A DNA stretch of 64,000 bases, taken from an uncultured Candidatus Saccharibacteria bacterium (lineage in GTDB: Bacteria; Patescibacteria; Saccharimonadia; Saccharimonadales; UBA4665). This document shows positions 17,553-25,846 of the stretch, piece by piece (position 1 is the stretch's first letter; each line of letters begins with the position of its first letter). The translations under genes were made by a program, and so were the position numbers. The stretch lies in assembly GCA_946482285.1 (NCBI GenBank), contig CAMLQK010000001.1:844783-908782 (forward strand), in the 5' to 3' direction. The notes under the pieces were generated by a model that was given only the letters and a program-made list of their open reading frames with translations, searched no databases and was not told where the DNA came from.

Positions 17553-17629
17553 TATAATTAGCACATTATAAAACCTAACTTGTGGGAGGCGTGCTACGCA
17601 TGCCACTTGTACCACGAAAGGATCACACC
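17553..17629 (+). promoter_or_regulatory. Promoter and leader of rplA
   Basis: TATAAT at 17553-17558 gives a leader of about 65 bases that contains GC-rich inverted segments (GGC...GCC and GTGG...CCAC). rplA therefore has its own control apart from rplK. No good -35 box is seen. Confidence 0.45.
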
Positions 17630-18529
17630 ATGGCAGAAGACGCCAAGAAACCAGAAGAAGTTACTGAAGCCGAATTGGTAACAGAAGTAGCTCCTGAAAA
17701 AACAGAAACCGCTAAGGCTGGTAAGCGCAGCGCCAAAGCCATCAAAGAAGCTGAAGAAAAGGTTGCCAAGGAAGAGCGCAAGGCTGAAGCTGCAGAAGAA
17801 ACAGAAAAGCCAAAGCAACACGCCAACCCAACCCGCTCACGCCTAGAACGCCAGGGCAAGAGCTTCCGTGAAGCAGCTGCTAAAGTAGAAAAAGGCAAGA
17901 AATACTCCTTGGCCGCAGCCTTAGAGCTCGCAACACAGACCAACCCAACTAAATTTGACGCTAGTGTTGAACTGCACATTAACCTGAATGTAAACCCACG
18001 CCACGCCGACCAGAACATCCGTGACAACCTTGTTTTGCCTGCTGGTACTGGCAAGAACGTCCGCGTAGCCGTATTTGCTGAAGATGAAGCCGCTGACGCT
18101 AAAAAGGCCGGTGCAGACATTGCAGGTGTTGAAGAGTTGGTAAAAGAGCTCGACAAGGGCGTGTTCAACTTTGACGTCCTTATTGCAACACCATCGCAAA
18201 TGGCTAAGCTCGGTAAATACGCCCGCACACTAGGTCCCCGCGGTCTTATGCCAAACCCTAAGAGCGGCACCGTTACGACTGACGTTGTCAAAGCTGTAAC
18301 CGAAGCTAAGGCTGGCCGTGTGGAATACCGTGTAGACAGCACTGGTATCGTGCACCTTGGCGTTGGCAAAGTAAGCTTTGGTACTGCCAAGCTTGAAGAA
18401 AACGCCCGTGCTGTATTCGCCAGCATTAAGAGCAACAAGCCCGCTTCTGTTAAGGGTAACTACGTAAAGGCAATCACCATTGCTACCACGATGGGCCCTG
18501 CGATTACTGTTGACGCAAACGAACTATAG
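17630..18529 (+). CDS. rplA: 50S ribosomal protein L1 with long N-terminal extension
   Basis: 299 residues from the ATG at 17630 (AAAGGA site). The core from about residue 70 is a full L1: K-F-D-A-S-V-E-L-H-I-N-L-N-V, G-P-R-G-L-M-P-N-P-K-S-G-T-V and the C-terminal A-I-T-I-A-T-T-M-G-P motif. L1 binds the 23S L1 stalk and often its own mRNA. The first 65 residues form a Lys/Glu/Ala-rich, low-complexity tail not found in the roughly 230-residue E. coli protein. Confidence 0.95.
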   Translation: MAEDAKKPEEVTEAELVTEVAPEKTETAKAGKRSAKAIKEAEEKVAKEERKAEAAEETEKPKQHANPTRSRLERQGKSFREAAAKVEKGKKYSLAAALELATQTNPTKFDASVELHINLNVNPRHADQNIRDNLVLPAGTGKNVRVAVFAEDEAADAKKAGADIAGVEELVKELDKGVFNFDVLIATPSQMAKLGKYARTLGPRGLMPNPKSGTVTTDVVKAVTEAKAGRVEYRVDSTGIVHLGVGKVSFGTAKLEENARAVFASIKSNKPASVKGNYVKAITIATTMGPAITVDANEL

Positions 18530-18545
18530 TATATCGCTAAAACCA

Positions 18546-18577
18546 AAAACTACCGCTCGCATGGGCGGTAGTTTTTT
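18546..18577 (+). terminator. Terminator after rplA
   Basis: AAAACTACCGC (18546-18556) pairs with GCGGTAGTTTT (18565-18575), continuing into a T-run. Confidence 0.85.
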
Positions 18578-18609
18578 ATGAACAACATAATGTACGATTA
18601 GGAAAGAAG

Positions 18610-19518
18610 ATGGAAGCATTTGATATACGGTATACGCGCGATAGGCCAGAAGAATGGGATGCGCTCGTAGAGACAATCACAGAGAATATCGGCATAACAG
18701 AAGATCACATGCCGACCACCGAGCAAGCTGCGGCTGCCTTAGAGAACGCAAACGACCTGGAAACTGAGCGCCTAGAAGTAACCGCATACTATGGATGGGG
18801 GCTTGGCATGCGCGGGCTTGCCAAGGTACTGCATCAGGATGAAACACGCCACAGTATGGCAGCGTCCATCTCCCAGAACCTAAACCGCGCTGGAGCTCGC
18901 ATGGACGACATGATCGCCCAGCCAAATAGCCGGGTTTTCAATACATTCACACAGGCAGCCCTTACGCCAATTATGGGAACGCTCGTGCGCTCATACCAAG
19001 CAATGCCAGCCGCCGAGCACCTGGCCAGCGATGCGCTTACAATAGCAACGCGCACCCGTCGCAGTGGGGTCAATCCCTTTGCATTTCCCGACGGCCGGCA
19101 CAATCCCAACCACACCCATGCAGTGCGCCGCGGAAACGCCTCTGCGTCTATCATCGTCTCTAATGCCACAGCAGGCTCAATTATCACGCATAGCCACAAT
19201 CGCGCAGCCCGTTCCCAGGCAAGCGCGCTATCCAATAGCCAGCAAAATATGCTGAAATTTGCCGTGCAAAGTGCCGCCCTCCATACGGAAGAGTTCCAAG
19301 GCGCCCTCTATGCCGATGCGGTAATGTACCAGTCCGACGGAACAGTTGTATTAGACCGCAGCAAAATCCCTGACAGGCCAAACCTTCCAGAGCAACGTAT
19401 TACCGATATTAAGCACAGAGACCGTTTGGGGTGCCCAGCAATCCAGGTGCAATTCGCCATCCCGGGTATGCTGCAGCTCATACTAGATGTTGAACGCCAC
19501 CAAAGCCTAAACTCATAA
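18610..19518 (+). CDS. Hypothetical protein, 302 residues
   Basis: AGGAAAG site before the ATG. The product is mainly helical in the first half. The centre is rich in His, Asn and Arg (H-N-P-N-H-T-H-A-V-R-R-G), and an Ala/Ser-rich stretch follows. No family recognised and no membrane helix. Normal codon use argues that it is a real gene. Confidence 0.6.
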   Translation: MEAFDIRYTRDRPEEWDALVETITENIGITEDHMPTTEQAAAALENANDLETERLEVTAYYGWGLGMRGLAKVLHQDETRHSMAASISQNLNRAGARMDDMIAQPNSRVFNTFTQAALTPIMGTLVRSYQAMPAAEHLASDALTIATRTRRSGVNPFAFPDGRHNPNHTHAVRRGNASASIIVSNATAGSIITHSHNRAARSQASALSNSQQNMLKFAVQSAALHTEEFQGALYADAVMYQSDGTVVLDRSKIPDRPNLPEQRITDIKHRDRLGCPAIQVQFAIPGMLQLILDVERHQSLNS

Positions 19519-19581
19519 AGTACGCCACGCTAGTGTAGAATAGTACGTGGTCTATTTTCATTATGCAAAATTGGGGGGTCT

Positions 19582-20217
19582 ATGAGTATTGACAGTCTTA
19601 ACGAAGTGGCACAACGTAGTCGTGAGGGTTATATAGGTGCGCACGAAGCTGCCGAAATAGCCGTAGCAATGGGTACGGTATTAGTTGGCACTTCTGTTTC
19701 AATGGAAGTTCATAAGCCAACCGTTCCGCTTAGCTGCGACTCGGGGCAGTGGGAGCCGCTAACTACAGAGATGCAGAGCCCTAGGGCATTTCACGCAACC
19801 AGCTTGCCGTCAGTTGCCATTTGGAGCAGCTACGGAGGAAATGTAAACGTGCCATTTCAGCGACTTGTGACAAATGCCCGGCCTATCCTGCCGGAGAGCA
19901 GTCCATGCCACCTCGGTACATTCGGCTGGGATGCAATCAAAGGGGGTATGAGCTTTAGACTACACCCTCATATTCCGGCAACGACAGAACACCTACCAGA
20001 CGAGACGCCAATTGGGGCAATCGATATACTGAGCGCCCAGCACGATATGCGACAACAAACCAGCGAGCCGGGCAACCTATTCTTACTGCACGATGCCCCT
20101 ACTATTGGATCGCTGATCGTGAGAATGGGTGACGTTCGACAAATACCATTTAGTACCGAATTTTTCGAAAGACGATACGGACTGAATAGTTACCAAGACC
20201 TGCATGTGCAAGAGTAA
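19582..20217 (+). CDS. Hypothetical protein, 211 residues
   Basis: Starts at 19582 behind a GGGGGG-type site. Helical N-terminus, then a beta-rich body with many prolines and histidines. No motif recognised. It lies ahead of the dNTP unit, but about 100 bases with a separate promoter intervene. Confidence 0.55.
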   Translation: MSIDSLNEVAQRSREGYIGAHEAAEIAVAMGTVLVGTSVSMEVHKPTVPLSCDSGQWEPLTTEMQSPRAFHATSLPSVAIWSSYGGNVNVPFQRLVTNARPILPESSPCHLGTFGWDAIKGGMSFRLHPHIPATTEHLPDETPIGAIDILSAQHDMRQQTSEPGNLFLLHDAPTIGSLIVRMGDVRQIPFSTEFFERRYGLNSYQDLHVQE

Positions 20218-20323
20218 AGCCTGGGCCCCCACCGCTACATAGTGTTGTGTTTTTAGTGCTCATGCTTGCGTCATTGTTTTGACAAGACGTACAATACATA
20301 TAATTTGAGAGGGGATCAGAGGG

Positions 20324-21037
20324 ATGAGTGTTTACAGCAACTCAGAGATTGTTAAGGCTATTGATACCGGCCATATTGTTTGTGTGCCATTTAATCCAAA
20401 GCACGTCAGCCATGCTAGTTTGGATGTAACGCTGGGGCACTACTACTACCGCACCGAACGCAGCGGAGACCACACTCTATACAACCCATTCGATGAGGCC
20501 GACGTCAACCGTTACTTCGGCGCTGCCCGCGAAGCCGTACCACACGGCCAATGGTGTCTTGAAAACGGAATGTTACCCGTACAAGGGATCCCACTTGAGC
20601 ATCCCGTCATACCATTGCGGCCTGGCGAACGTATTTTGGCGCATACTCATGAGTTTTTTGGTATTTTGCCACCTGGTGCTTACGAGCTCAAATCCCGATC
20701 TAGCTGGGGCAGGAATGGTATTGCTGTATGTTTTGATGCTGGCTGGGTAGATCCGGGCTACATTAACCGCCTGACACTTGAAGTGTACAACCTTAACCAG
20801 CACGAGACCGTACTGCTGCCGGTAGGCGAACGCATTGCCCAGGCAATCTTCCAGTCCACAGGAGATGTCGACGGCAGCTACGGAGCTGGACGCGACGGGG
20901 GATTTAGCGGCAAATACCAGCAAGGCACTGATATTGACGAGCTCATTGCGAACTGGACACCCGAGCTCATGCTGCCACGTGCTTACAAAGACAAGCGCCA
21001 CTTACCACAGGCCATACCCGGTTTAAAAGCGAAATAA
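20324..21037 (+). CDS. dcd: dCTP deaminase family (Dcd/dUTPase fold)
   Basis: 237 residues. The core motif K-S-R-S-S-W-G-R-N-G-I, then D-A-G-W-V-D-P-G-Y and L-T-L-E-V-Y-N with the catalytic Glu, is the dCTP deaminase signature. P-L-R-P-G-E-R-I-L-A-H-T precedes it. The enzyme makes dUTP (or, in bifunctional forms, dUMP) from dCTP, feeding thymidylate synthesis. It is longer than the roughly 190-residue E. coli protein. The next gene, 11 bases on, makes and phosphorylates dTMP, so the two form a pathway operon. TATAAT at 20299-20304 is the likely -10 box. Confidence 0.9.
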   Translation: MSVYSNSEIVKAIDTGHIVCVPFNPKHVSHASLDVTLGHYYYRTERSGDHTLYNPFDEADVNRYFGAAREAVPHGQWCLENGMLPVQGIPLEHPVIPLRPGERILAHTHEFFGILPPGAYELKSRSSWGRNGIAVCFDAGWVDPGYINRLTLEVYNLNQHETVLLPVGERIAQAIFQSTGDVDGSYGAGRDGGFSGKYQQGTDIDELIANWTPELMLPRAYKDKRHLPQAIPGLKAK

Positions 21038-21048
21038 AGGAATATACC

Positions 21049-23415
21049 ATGGACAGACCAGGCACATTTATCGTTATAGAAGGAACTGACGGATCGGGAA
21101 AAGGCACACAGTTCCAGTTACTAGCAGACCGCCTTACTGAAGCCGGCTATGATGTTGCTACATTTGATTTTCCACAGTACGACAAGCCTTCTAGTTATTT
21201 CGTGCGTGAATACCTGAACGGCAAATACGGCAGCGGGGAAGATGTCGGACCTTATACTGGTTCACTGTTTTACGCATTAGACCGCTTTGAAGCAAGCAAC
21301 GATATACGCACTGCGCTTGCCGAAGGCAAGGTAGTGCTCGCTAACCGCTTCGTAGGCTCCAACATGGCGCACCAGGGCACTAAATTCCAGCATTCAGAAG
21401 AACGTCGTGGCTACTTTATTTGGCTCGACAACTTGGAATTCGAGATGTTGCGTGTCCCACGGCCAAACGCCAGCTTTGTATTGCGTGTACCTGCCGAAAT
21501 CGCCCAAGACCTCGTAGACCAAAAAGCCGAACGCAGTTACACTACCCAAAAACGTGACTTGCACGAAGCCGACCTGAGCCATTTGCAACGCTCTGTTTCG
21601 GTATACGACGAAATGTGTGAGTTATTCCCCCAAGATTTTGTGCGTATCGACTGCGTCCGCAATAGCAAGCTCATGGACATCGAGACCGTACAGGAGTTAT
21701 TGTGGCAAAAAATAGCCCCGATGCTCCCGCCGCCGCCACAACTAGAAATGAGTACATCCAAGATTGCAAGCGCACACGCTAAACAACCCCTAGAAGCAAC
21801 AATTGTCGAAGATCCGTTGGTGCGCAAGAAAACAAATGGTTCATACGAAATTACTGGCGCAGGCCGGGCATTCTTGGAAGAAGTAGTCACCAGTGCCGAC
21901 AACAACGTTTATGCATTCAATGATAAGCTCAGCCCCATTACTATTGCCGCTGCTATGGCCCGGCTTAGCCGACGCGGCGACGACATGCGAGTCACCATCT
22001 TAGATGAGTTCGCCAACAAGCTTGGAAAGGACCAAAAACTATTACAACGGGTTATCACTGCCTACGGCGACGACTCGGTCCAGCAACTCGCTGGAGTCCA
22101 CGTAGTTGTAGAAAACGCCAGCAATATCCTTACTAAAATACTGGAATGGGGACGGCTTGCCGCCTATCTGGAACAATCCACACGCTACATCTACTTCGAC
22201 CAAAAAGACGCAAACGGAAACTATCGCTACCACGTGCCGGAACACTTCCCAACAGAACTCAAAAAGCAATACAAGCAAATCACCGACACTATCTTTGATA
22301 CATACTCCGCGGTTGTACACGAGCTAACTAGCCACATCCGCAGCGCGTCATCGGTGCCAGCCTCGGAGCAGGACGGGCCATGGCGCTCCGCCACCAAAGC
22401 CCAAGCTTGCGATGCGGCGCGCCCGCTGCTGCCCGTTTCTACCACTTCAACCGTTGGTATTTACGGATCTGGGCAGGCAATTGAAAGCCTAATTATGCAC
22501 CTTCTGAGCGACGAGCTTCCCGAAGCCCGAGCCGCAGGGCAGGCCATGCTTGCTGAGGTGCGCAAGGTTATGCCAACTTTCTTTGAGCGTGCCGACAAGC
22601 CGAGTCGCGGCGGCGCTACCACCGCGTACCGGGCTAACACTCGCAAGGCTGTCAAAGAGCTTTCCCGCAAAAACCTGCCAGAAGTGCACGCCGGGCAGTC
22701 AGATGCTGTCCAATTGACAGATGTATGGCCACGAAATGAGTTCGACCTTATCCCTGATATGCTGTACGAATTCAGCACACTGCCGCTTGCAGAAATCCGC
22801 AAAGAAGTTGCAACCTGGCCATATGATAAAAAAGCTGACGTGTTTGATGCCTACATAGGTGAACGGCTTAACCGCCGGCACCGTCCAGGCCGCGCACTCG
22901 AAAAAGCCCACTACAGCTGGGACTTGGTATGCGATTATGGAATTTTCCGCGACCTACAGCGGCATCGCATGGTGGATGACTTGGAGTGGCAGCCACTTAC
23001 ACCGCGCCATGGCTATGATGTACCGCAGATTGTCGAAGACGCAGGTCTAAGCGACAAGTTTGAGAAATGTTTTGACCTCAGCCTTAAACTGTACAGCTTG
23101 CTCCAGCAAAACGGTTTTGCGCACGAGGCACAGTATGCAACGCTGCTCGGCCACCGAATGCGCTGGAAAGTCACATATAATGCCCGTGCCGCATTCCATA
23201 TTCATGAGCTGCGTACAAGTCCGCAAGGCCACACTGGCTATCGCAAGCTTATTAAAGCCATGCACGACAAACTTGCCGAAACCCATCCGATGCTTGCTAG
23301 TGCTATGAAGTTTGTAAACCAAGATGAAGATCCGGAATTAGCACGGCTGGCAGCCGAGCGCTACAGCCAATACAAGCTCAGCCAGCTCGACACTATAGAC
23401 GATCAGACGTCATAG
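21049..23415 (+). CDS. Thymidylate kinase fused to ThyX-like thymidylate synthase
   Basis: 788 residues. Residues 1-215 are a thymidylate kinase: P-loop E-G-T-D-G-S-G-K-G-T-Q (11-21), D-F-P-Q-Y-D, and A-L-D-R-F-E-A with A-N-R-F-V-G-S-N as the DR-type motif. A proline-rich linker follows. The rest resembles two FAD-dependent thymidylate synthase (ThyX) repeats. The first contains W-G-R-L-A-A-Y-L-E-Q-S-T-R-Y. The second contains F-R-D-L-Q-R-H-R-M with R-H-R at 638-640 and T-P-R-H-G-Y. The fusion would carry dUMP to dTMP to dTDP. Kinase part sure; synthase part by motif only. Confidence 0.85.
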   Translation: MDRPGTFIVIEGTDGSGKGTQFQLLADRLTEAGYDVATFDFPQYDKPSSYFVREYLNGKYGSGEDVGPYTGSLFYALDRFEASNDIRTALAEGKVVLANRFVGSNMAHQGTKFQHSEERRGYFIWLDNLEFEMLRVPRPNASFVLRVPAEIAQDLVDQKAERSYTTQKRDLHEADLSHLQRSVSVYDEMCELFPQDFVRIDCVRNSKLMDIETVQELLWQKIAPMLPPPPQLEMSTSKIASAHAKQPLEATIVEDPLVRKKTNGSYEITGAGRAFLEEVVTSADNNVYAFNDKLSPITIAAAMARLSRRGDDMRVTILDEFANKLGKDQKLLQRVITAYGDDSVQQLAGVHVVVENASNILTKILEWGRLAAYLEQSTRYIYFDQKDANGNYRYHVPEHFPTELKKQYKQITDTIFDTYSAVVHELTSHIRSASSVPASEQDGPWRSATKAQACDAARPLLPVSTTSTVGIYGSGQAIESLIMHLLSDELPEARAAGQAMLAEVRKVMPTFFERADKPSRGGATTAYRANTRKAVKELSRKNLPEVHAGQSDAVQLTDVWPRNEFDLIPDMLYEFSTLPLAEIRKEVATWPYDKKADVFDAYIGERLNRRHRPGRALEKAHYSWDLVCDYGIFRDLQRHRMVDDLEWQPLTPRHGYDVPQIVEDAGLSDKFEKCFDLSLKLYSLLQQNGFAHEAQYATLLGHRMRWKVTYNARAAFHIHELRTSPQGHTGYRKLIKAMHDKLAETHPMLASAMKFVNQDEDPELARLAAERYSQYKLSQLDTIDDQTS

Positions 23416-23420
23416 CCCCG

Positions 23421-23660
23421 ATAAGGCCATTACCGCGAGAGTCTACATGTGGTAACTAGCGCTGGGCTAGGCATACTACTTGACATAATGATGCCGAGTG
23501 TAGTTTGATGTACTTTACATGACTACTTTTGCTCAGCACGGCCTTATTCTAGTCCTCAGCCATCCAGGGCTGTGCTTTAGCATGGTTGAAGCCTGAACGT
23601 TAAAAGCGTCGCAGCACAGCCCCTCACCCATAATCAGGCTTCAACCGCCTGATTATTTTT
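23421..23660 (+). ncRNA. Highly structured RNA, pseudoknot-capable, unknown class
   Basis: Begins six bases after the stop of the fusion gene. ATAAGGCC (23421-23428) pairs with GGCCTTAT (23540-23547), closing a multibranch domain. Inside are TTACC/GGTAA (23430-23434/23451-23455), GGCAT/ATGCC (23470-23474/23491-23495) and a two-part hairpin, GTAGT/ACTAC plus ATGTA/TACAT (23500-23526). Next comes A (23567-23576) pairing with A' (23613-23622, 10 of 10), and B (23584-23596) pairing with B' (23634-23646, 13 of 13). The order A-B-A'-B' is a pseudoknot. B' is also the 5' arm and loop of the terminator at 23631, so B-B' pairing would block termination. I could not match it to a riboswitch or housekeeping RNA class. 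Confidence 0.6.
23631..23660 (+). terminator. Terminator competing with upstream pairing
   Basis: TAATCAGGC (23631-23639), seven-base loop, GCCTGATTA (23647-23655), then T residues. Its 5' arm is shared with the 13-base pairing to 23584-23596. Confidence 0.75.
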
Positions 23661-23676
23661 ATACGGAGACACATCA

Positions 23677-23871
23677 ATGACCAATCCAAACCAACAAACC
23701 CAAACAGAACAAAGCTTTTTCGATGTTGATACATTCGAATACGGCGTGTACACATCACCGCAGCGCGATATAACGGCCATCAACATCGGTGTTATCGGCT
23801 TGGGAACTATAACAAAGCCATCGAGCAGTGAATTATCATCAGCAGATGCCTATACCGTAACCTACAACTAA
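23677..23871 (+). CDS. 64-residue protein downstream of structured RNA
   Basis: The ATG lies eight bases after a GGAG site and just after the terminator. The N-terminus is Gln/Asn/Thr-rich, the middle is hydrophobic (I-N-I-G-V-I-G-L-G-T-I-T), and the tail is Ser/Tyr-rich. No cysteine and no signal peptide with a basic start. Family unknown. Its position makes it the obvious target of the structured leader. Confidence 0.5.
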   Translation: MTNPNQQTQTEQSFFDVDTFEYGVYTSPQRDITAINIGVIGLGTITKPSSSELSSADAYTVTYN

Positions 23872-23898
23872 TTATACTACGCCATCCTAAGTGTTATC

Positions 23899-23928
23899 TT
23901 GCAAAAGGCAGCGTCTAGCGCGTATACT
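23899..23928 (+). promoter_or_regulatory. Promoter of M20 peptidase
   Basis: TTGCAA (23899-23904), 18-base spacer, TATACT (23923-23928). Confidence 0.6.
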
Positions 23929-23954
23929 ACTAAAGCTAAACAGATGAAAAAACT

Positions 23955-25031
23955 ATGGACTCTTACTTAAAAAAGCTTATTGCCGAGCGTACCCTGGCGC
24001 AGGACAAGCAGACAAACAACGTAGCGCTTGATTACCTAGAAACCTTTTTCGCCGAAAAAGGCCTCTTTGTAAAACGCTACGACTTTAACGGACATGGAGC
24101 CCTCGTGGCAACAACCCGTAAAAATGCAAAAAATCCGGCAGTTATCTTGGCTGCACACCTTGATGTCGTGCCAGGCCCAGACTATCTTTTTGAACTACGG
24201 GAAGAAGATGGCAAATACATGGGCCGGGGTACATTTGACATGAAATTCGCCATCGCCAGCTACATGCATGTCCTAGATACGCTACAAGACCAGTTAGAAG
24301 CATACGACTTTGGCGTCATGATCACTACCGAGGAAGAGATTGGTGGCCTTAATGGAACCGCACTCCTCGTAGAACAAGGGCATAAGCCTGACGTTGTCAT
24401 TCTGCCGGACGGGGCAGGCGACTGGAATATCGAAACACTCGCCAAAGGCTTCCTTTACGGACAAGTCACCACACGTGGCATTGCAGCACATGGCTCAAAG
24501 CCCTGGGACGGCGACAGCGCTACGTTCAAACTGCTCGACTTCATGCAAGAACTTCGCACGTTCTTTACTGACCAAGCGCTTAACACTAATACGCTCAACA
24601 TAAGCGTCCTTTCTGGCGGAACAGCAATAAACCAAATTCCAGCCGAAGCGTCGGCCAGTCTCGACATCCGTTTCGTGAGCATGGCAGAGAAAGAGAAAAT
24701 TACTGACCATATACAACAGCTATGCAAGGTATATGATGCCACTTATTACGAAGAGCCGCTGGGTGGTTATCCGTGTATCAGCGATCTGGAACACCCTTTA
24801 GTCAAACCTTTTGCAGAAAGCATACAAACAGTTACTAACATTACTCCATCTGGCACTATTTCAACCGGAGCCAGCGACGCGCGCTTCTTTGCCAGTATAG
24901 GTGTTCCAGTCATTATTTGCCGGCCTGCCGGAGGCGGCCAGCACGCTGACAGCGAATGGATTGATAAGTTAGGATTCGAGCAGTACAGCCAAGTCTTGGT
25001 AGACTACCTGAACAAAGTCGCCAGGGCATAG
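23955..25031 (+). CDS. M20-family metallopeptidase
   Basis: 358 residues. Metal and catalytic residues are in order: A-A-H-L-D-V-V-P-G, G-R-G-T-F-D-M-K-F, T-T-E-E-E-I-G-G and I-L-P-D-G. A dimerisation lid follows, and a late A-G-G-G-Q-H-A-D-S supplies the last His. This is the ArgE/DapE/CPG2 type that hydrolyses N-acyl amino acids or dipeptides in the cytosol. No biosynthetic neighbours are present, so a scavenging peptidase is likelier than ArgE or DapE. Confidence 0.85.
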   Translation: MDSYLKKLIAERTLAQDKQTNNVALDYLETFFAEKGLFVKRYDFNGHGALVATTRKNAKNPAVILAAHLDVVPGPDYLFELREEDGKYMGRGTFDMKFAIASYMHVLDTLQDQLEAYDFGVMITTEEEIGGLNGTALLVEQGHKPDVVILPDGAGDWNIETLAKGFLYGQVTTRGIAAHGSKPWDGDSATFKLLDFMQELRTFFTDQALNTNTLNISVLSGGTAINQIPAEASASLDIRFVSMAEKEKITDHIQQLCKVYDATYYEEPLGGYPCISDLEHPLVKPFAESIQTVTNITPSGTISTGASDARFFASIGVPVIICRPAGGGQHADSEWIDKLGFEQYSQVLVDYLNKVARA

Positions 25032-25049
25032 GCGGGCAGGCCAAAGGTA

Positions 25050-25078
25050 TTGACCCTGCCGGACTCTTTTGCTATAAT
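25050..25078 (+). promoter_or_regulatory. rplJ-rplL promoter
   Basis: TTGACC (25050-25055), 17-base spacer, TATAAT (25073-25078). One of the best promoters in the window; transcription would begin near 25085. Confidence 0.8.
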
Positions 25079-25085
25079 TACCCCT

Positions 25086-25200
25086 GAACATCACCGAAGA
25101 CAGTAGCCGTCGAAAGACTTAATCAGCTACCGAGGCATCATCAAACAAACATTGTTTTTTGTCCGAAGTCTTTGGTAATGCGAGAACCAAAGACTTTTTT
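25086..25200 (+). promoter_or_regulatory. L10 leader with attenuator
   Basis: The segment 25094-25137 (ACCGAAGACAGTAGCCG through CAGCTACCGAGGC) has the form of the ribosomal protein L10 leader, which binds L10(L12) and represses rplJ-rplL. Downstream, AGTCTTTGGT (25167-25176) pairs perfectly with ACCAAAGACT (25186-25195) followed by a T-run, an intrinsic terminator inside the leader. GACTTAAT earlier in the leader could compete with it. Autogenous attenuation is the likely mode. Confidence 0.75.
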
Positions 25201-25292
25201 ATTGTCTGCGGCGATCCGTTCGTTAACAACCAGGTCAAAGAAACCGCACCTAGGTGCAAAAAACCAATCAATAGTAAAGAAGGGACAATCTG

Positions 25293-25814
25293 ATGGCTTT
25301 AACCAAAGACCAAAAGAACCAAGTTGTCTCTGAAGTTGCAGAACTTTTGGCAAGCTCAAAGATGACTGTCGTTGCTGCCTACGTAGGCACCACCGTTAAG
25401 GCTATCCAGCAGCTTCGCCGCCAGGCAAATGAAAACGGTACGCAATTGCGTGTTGTTAAGAACCGCTTGGTTATTAAGGCTCTGCAGCAAAACGACAACT
25501 TGAAAGATGTCGACGTAAGTGCGCTTACTGGCCAGCTTCTGTACGCTTTCAACAGCGAAGACGAAGTTGCCCCAGCACAAGTGCTTGCCGACTTTGCCAA
25601 GAAAAACCCAACGATCCAGTTCGTAGGTGCATTTAGCGCCGAAGGCAAATTCCTATCTGCCGAAGACGTTACTGCATTGGCAACACTACCAAGCAAAGAG
25701 CAGCTTATCGCTCAAGTACTTGCAACCCTTCAATCACCCGTCAACGACGTTACCAACGCGCTTTCAGGCAACCTGCATGCGCTTTTGGATGGTGTTGAAG
25801 CTAAAGCAAGCTAA
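25293..25814 (+). CDS. rplJ: 50S ribosomal protein L10
   Basis: 173 residues. The N-terminal domain has [11 protein letters not shown] and [11 protein letters not shown], and the C-terminal helix binds L7/L12 dimers. L10 anchors the stalk to 23S rRNA beside L11. An AAGGGA site precedes the ATG. It forms an operon with rplL, 32 bases on, and is separated by about 7 kb from rplA. Confidence 0.95.
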   Translation: MALTKDQKNQVVSEVAELLASSKMTVVAAYVGTTVKAIQQLRRQANENGTQLRVVKNRLVIKALQQNDNLKDVDVSALTGQLLYAFNSEDEVAPAQVLADFAKKNPTIQFVGAFSAEGKFLSAEDVTALATLPSKEQLIAQVLATLQSPVNDVTNALSGNLHALLDGVEAKAS

Positions 25815-25846
25815 TTTTTAACCGATCAAGAAAAGGAATAATCACA

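Noticed and set aside
17623..18438. 271-codon open frame antisense to rplA
   Set aside because: Ser/Ala/Leu-rich mirror of a ribosomal protein gene with strong codon bias; the sense L1 protein is certain.
23421..23660. Structured RNA as a cobalamin or other known riboswitch, tmRNA or RNase P RNA
   Set aside because: No B12 box, no tRNA-like ends or tag frame, and no RNase P core motifs could be found.
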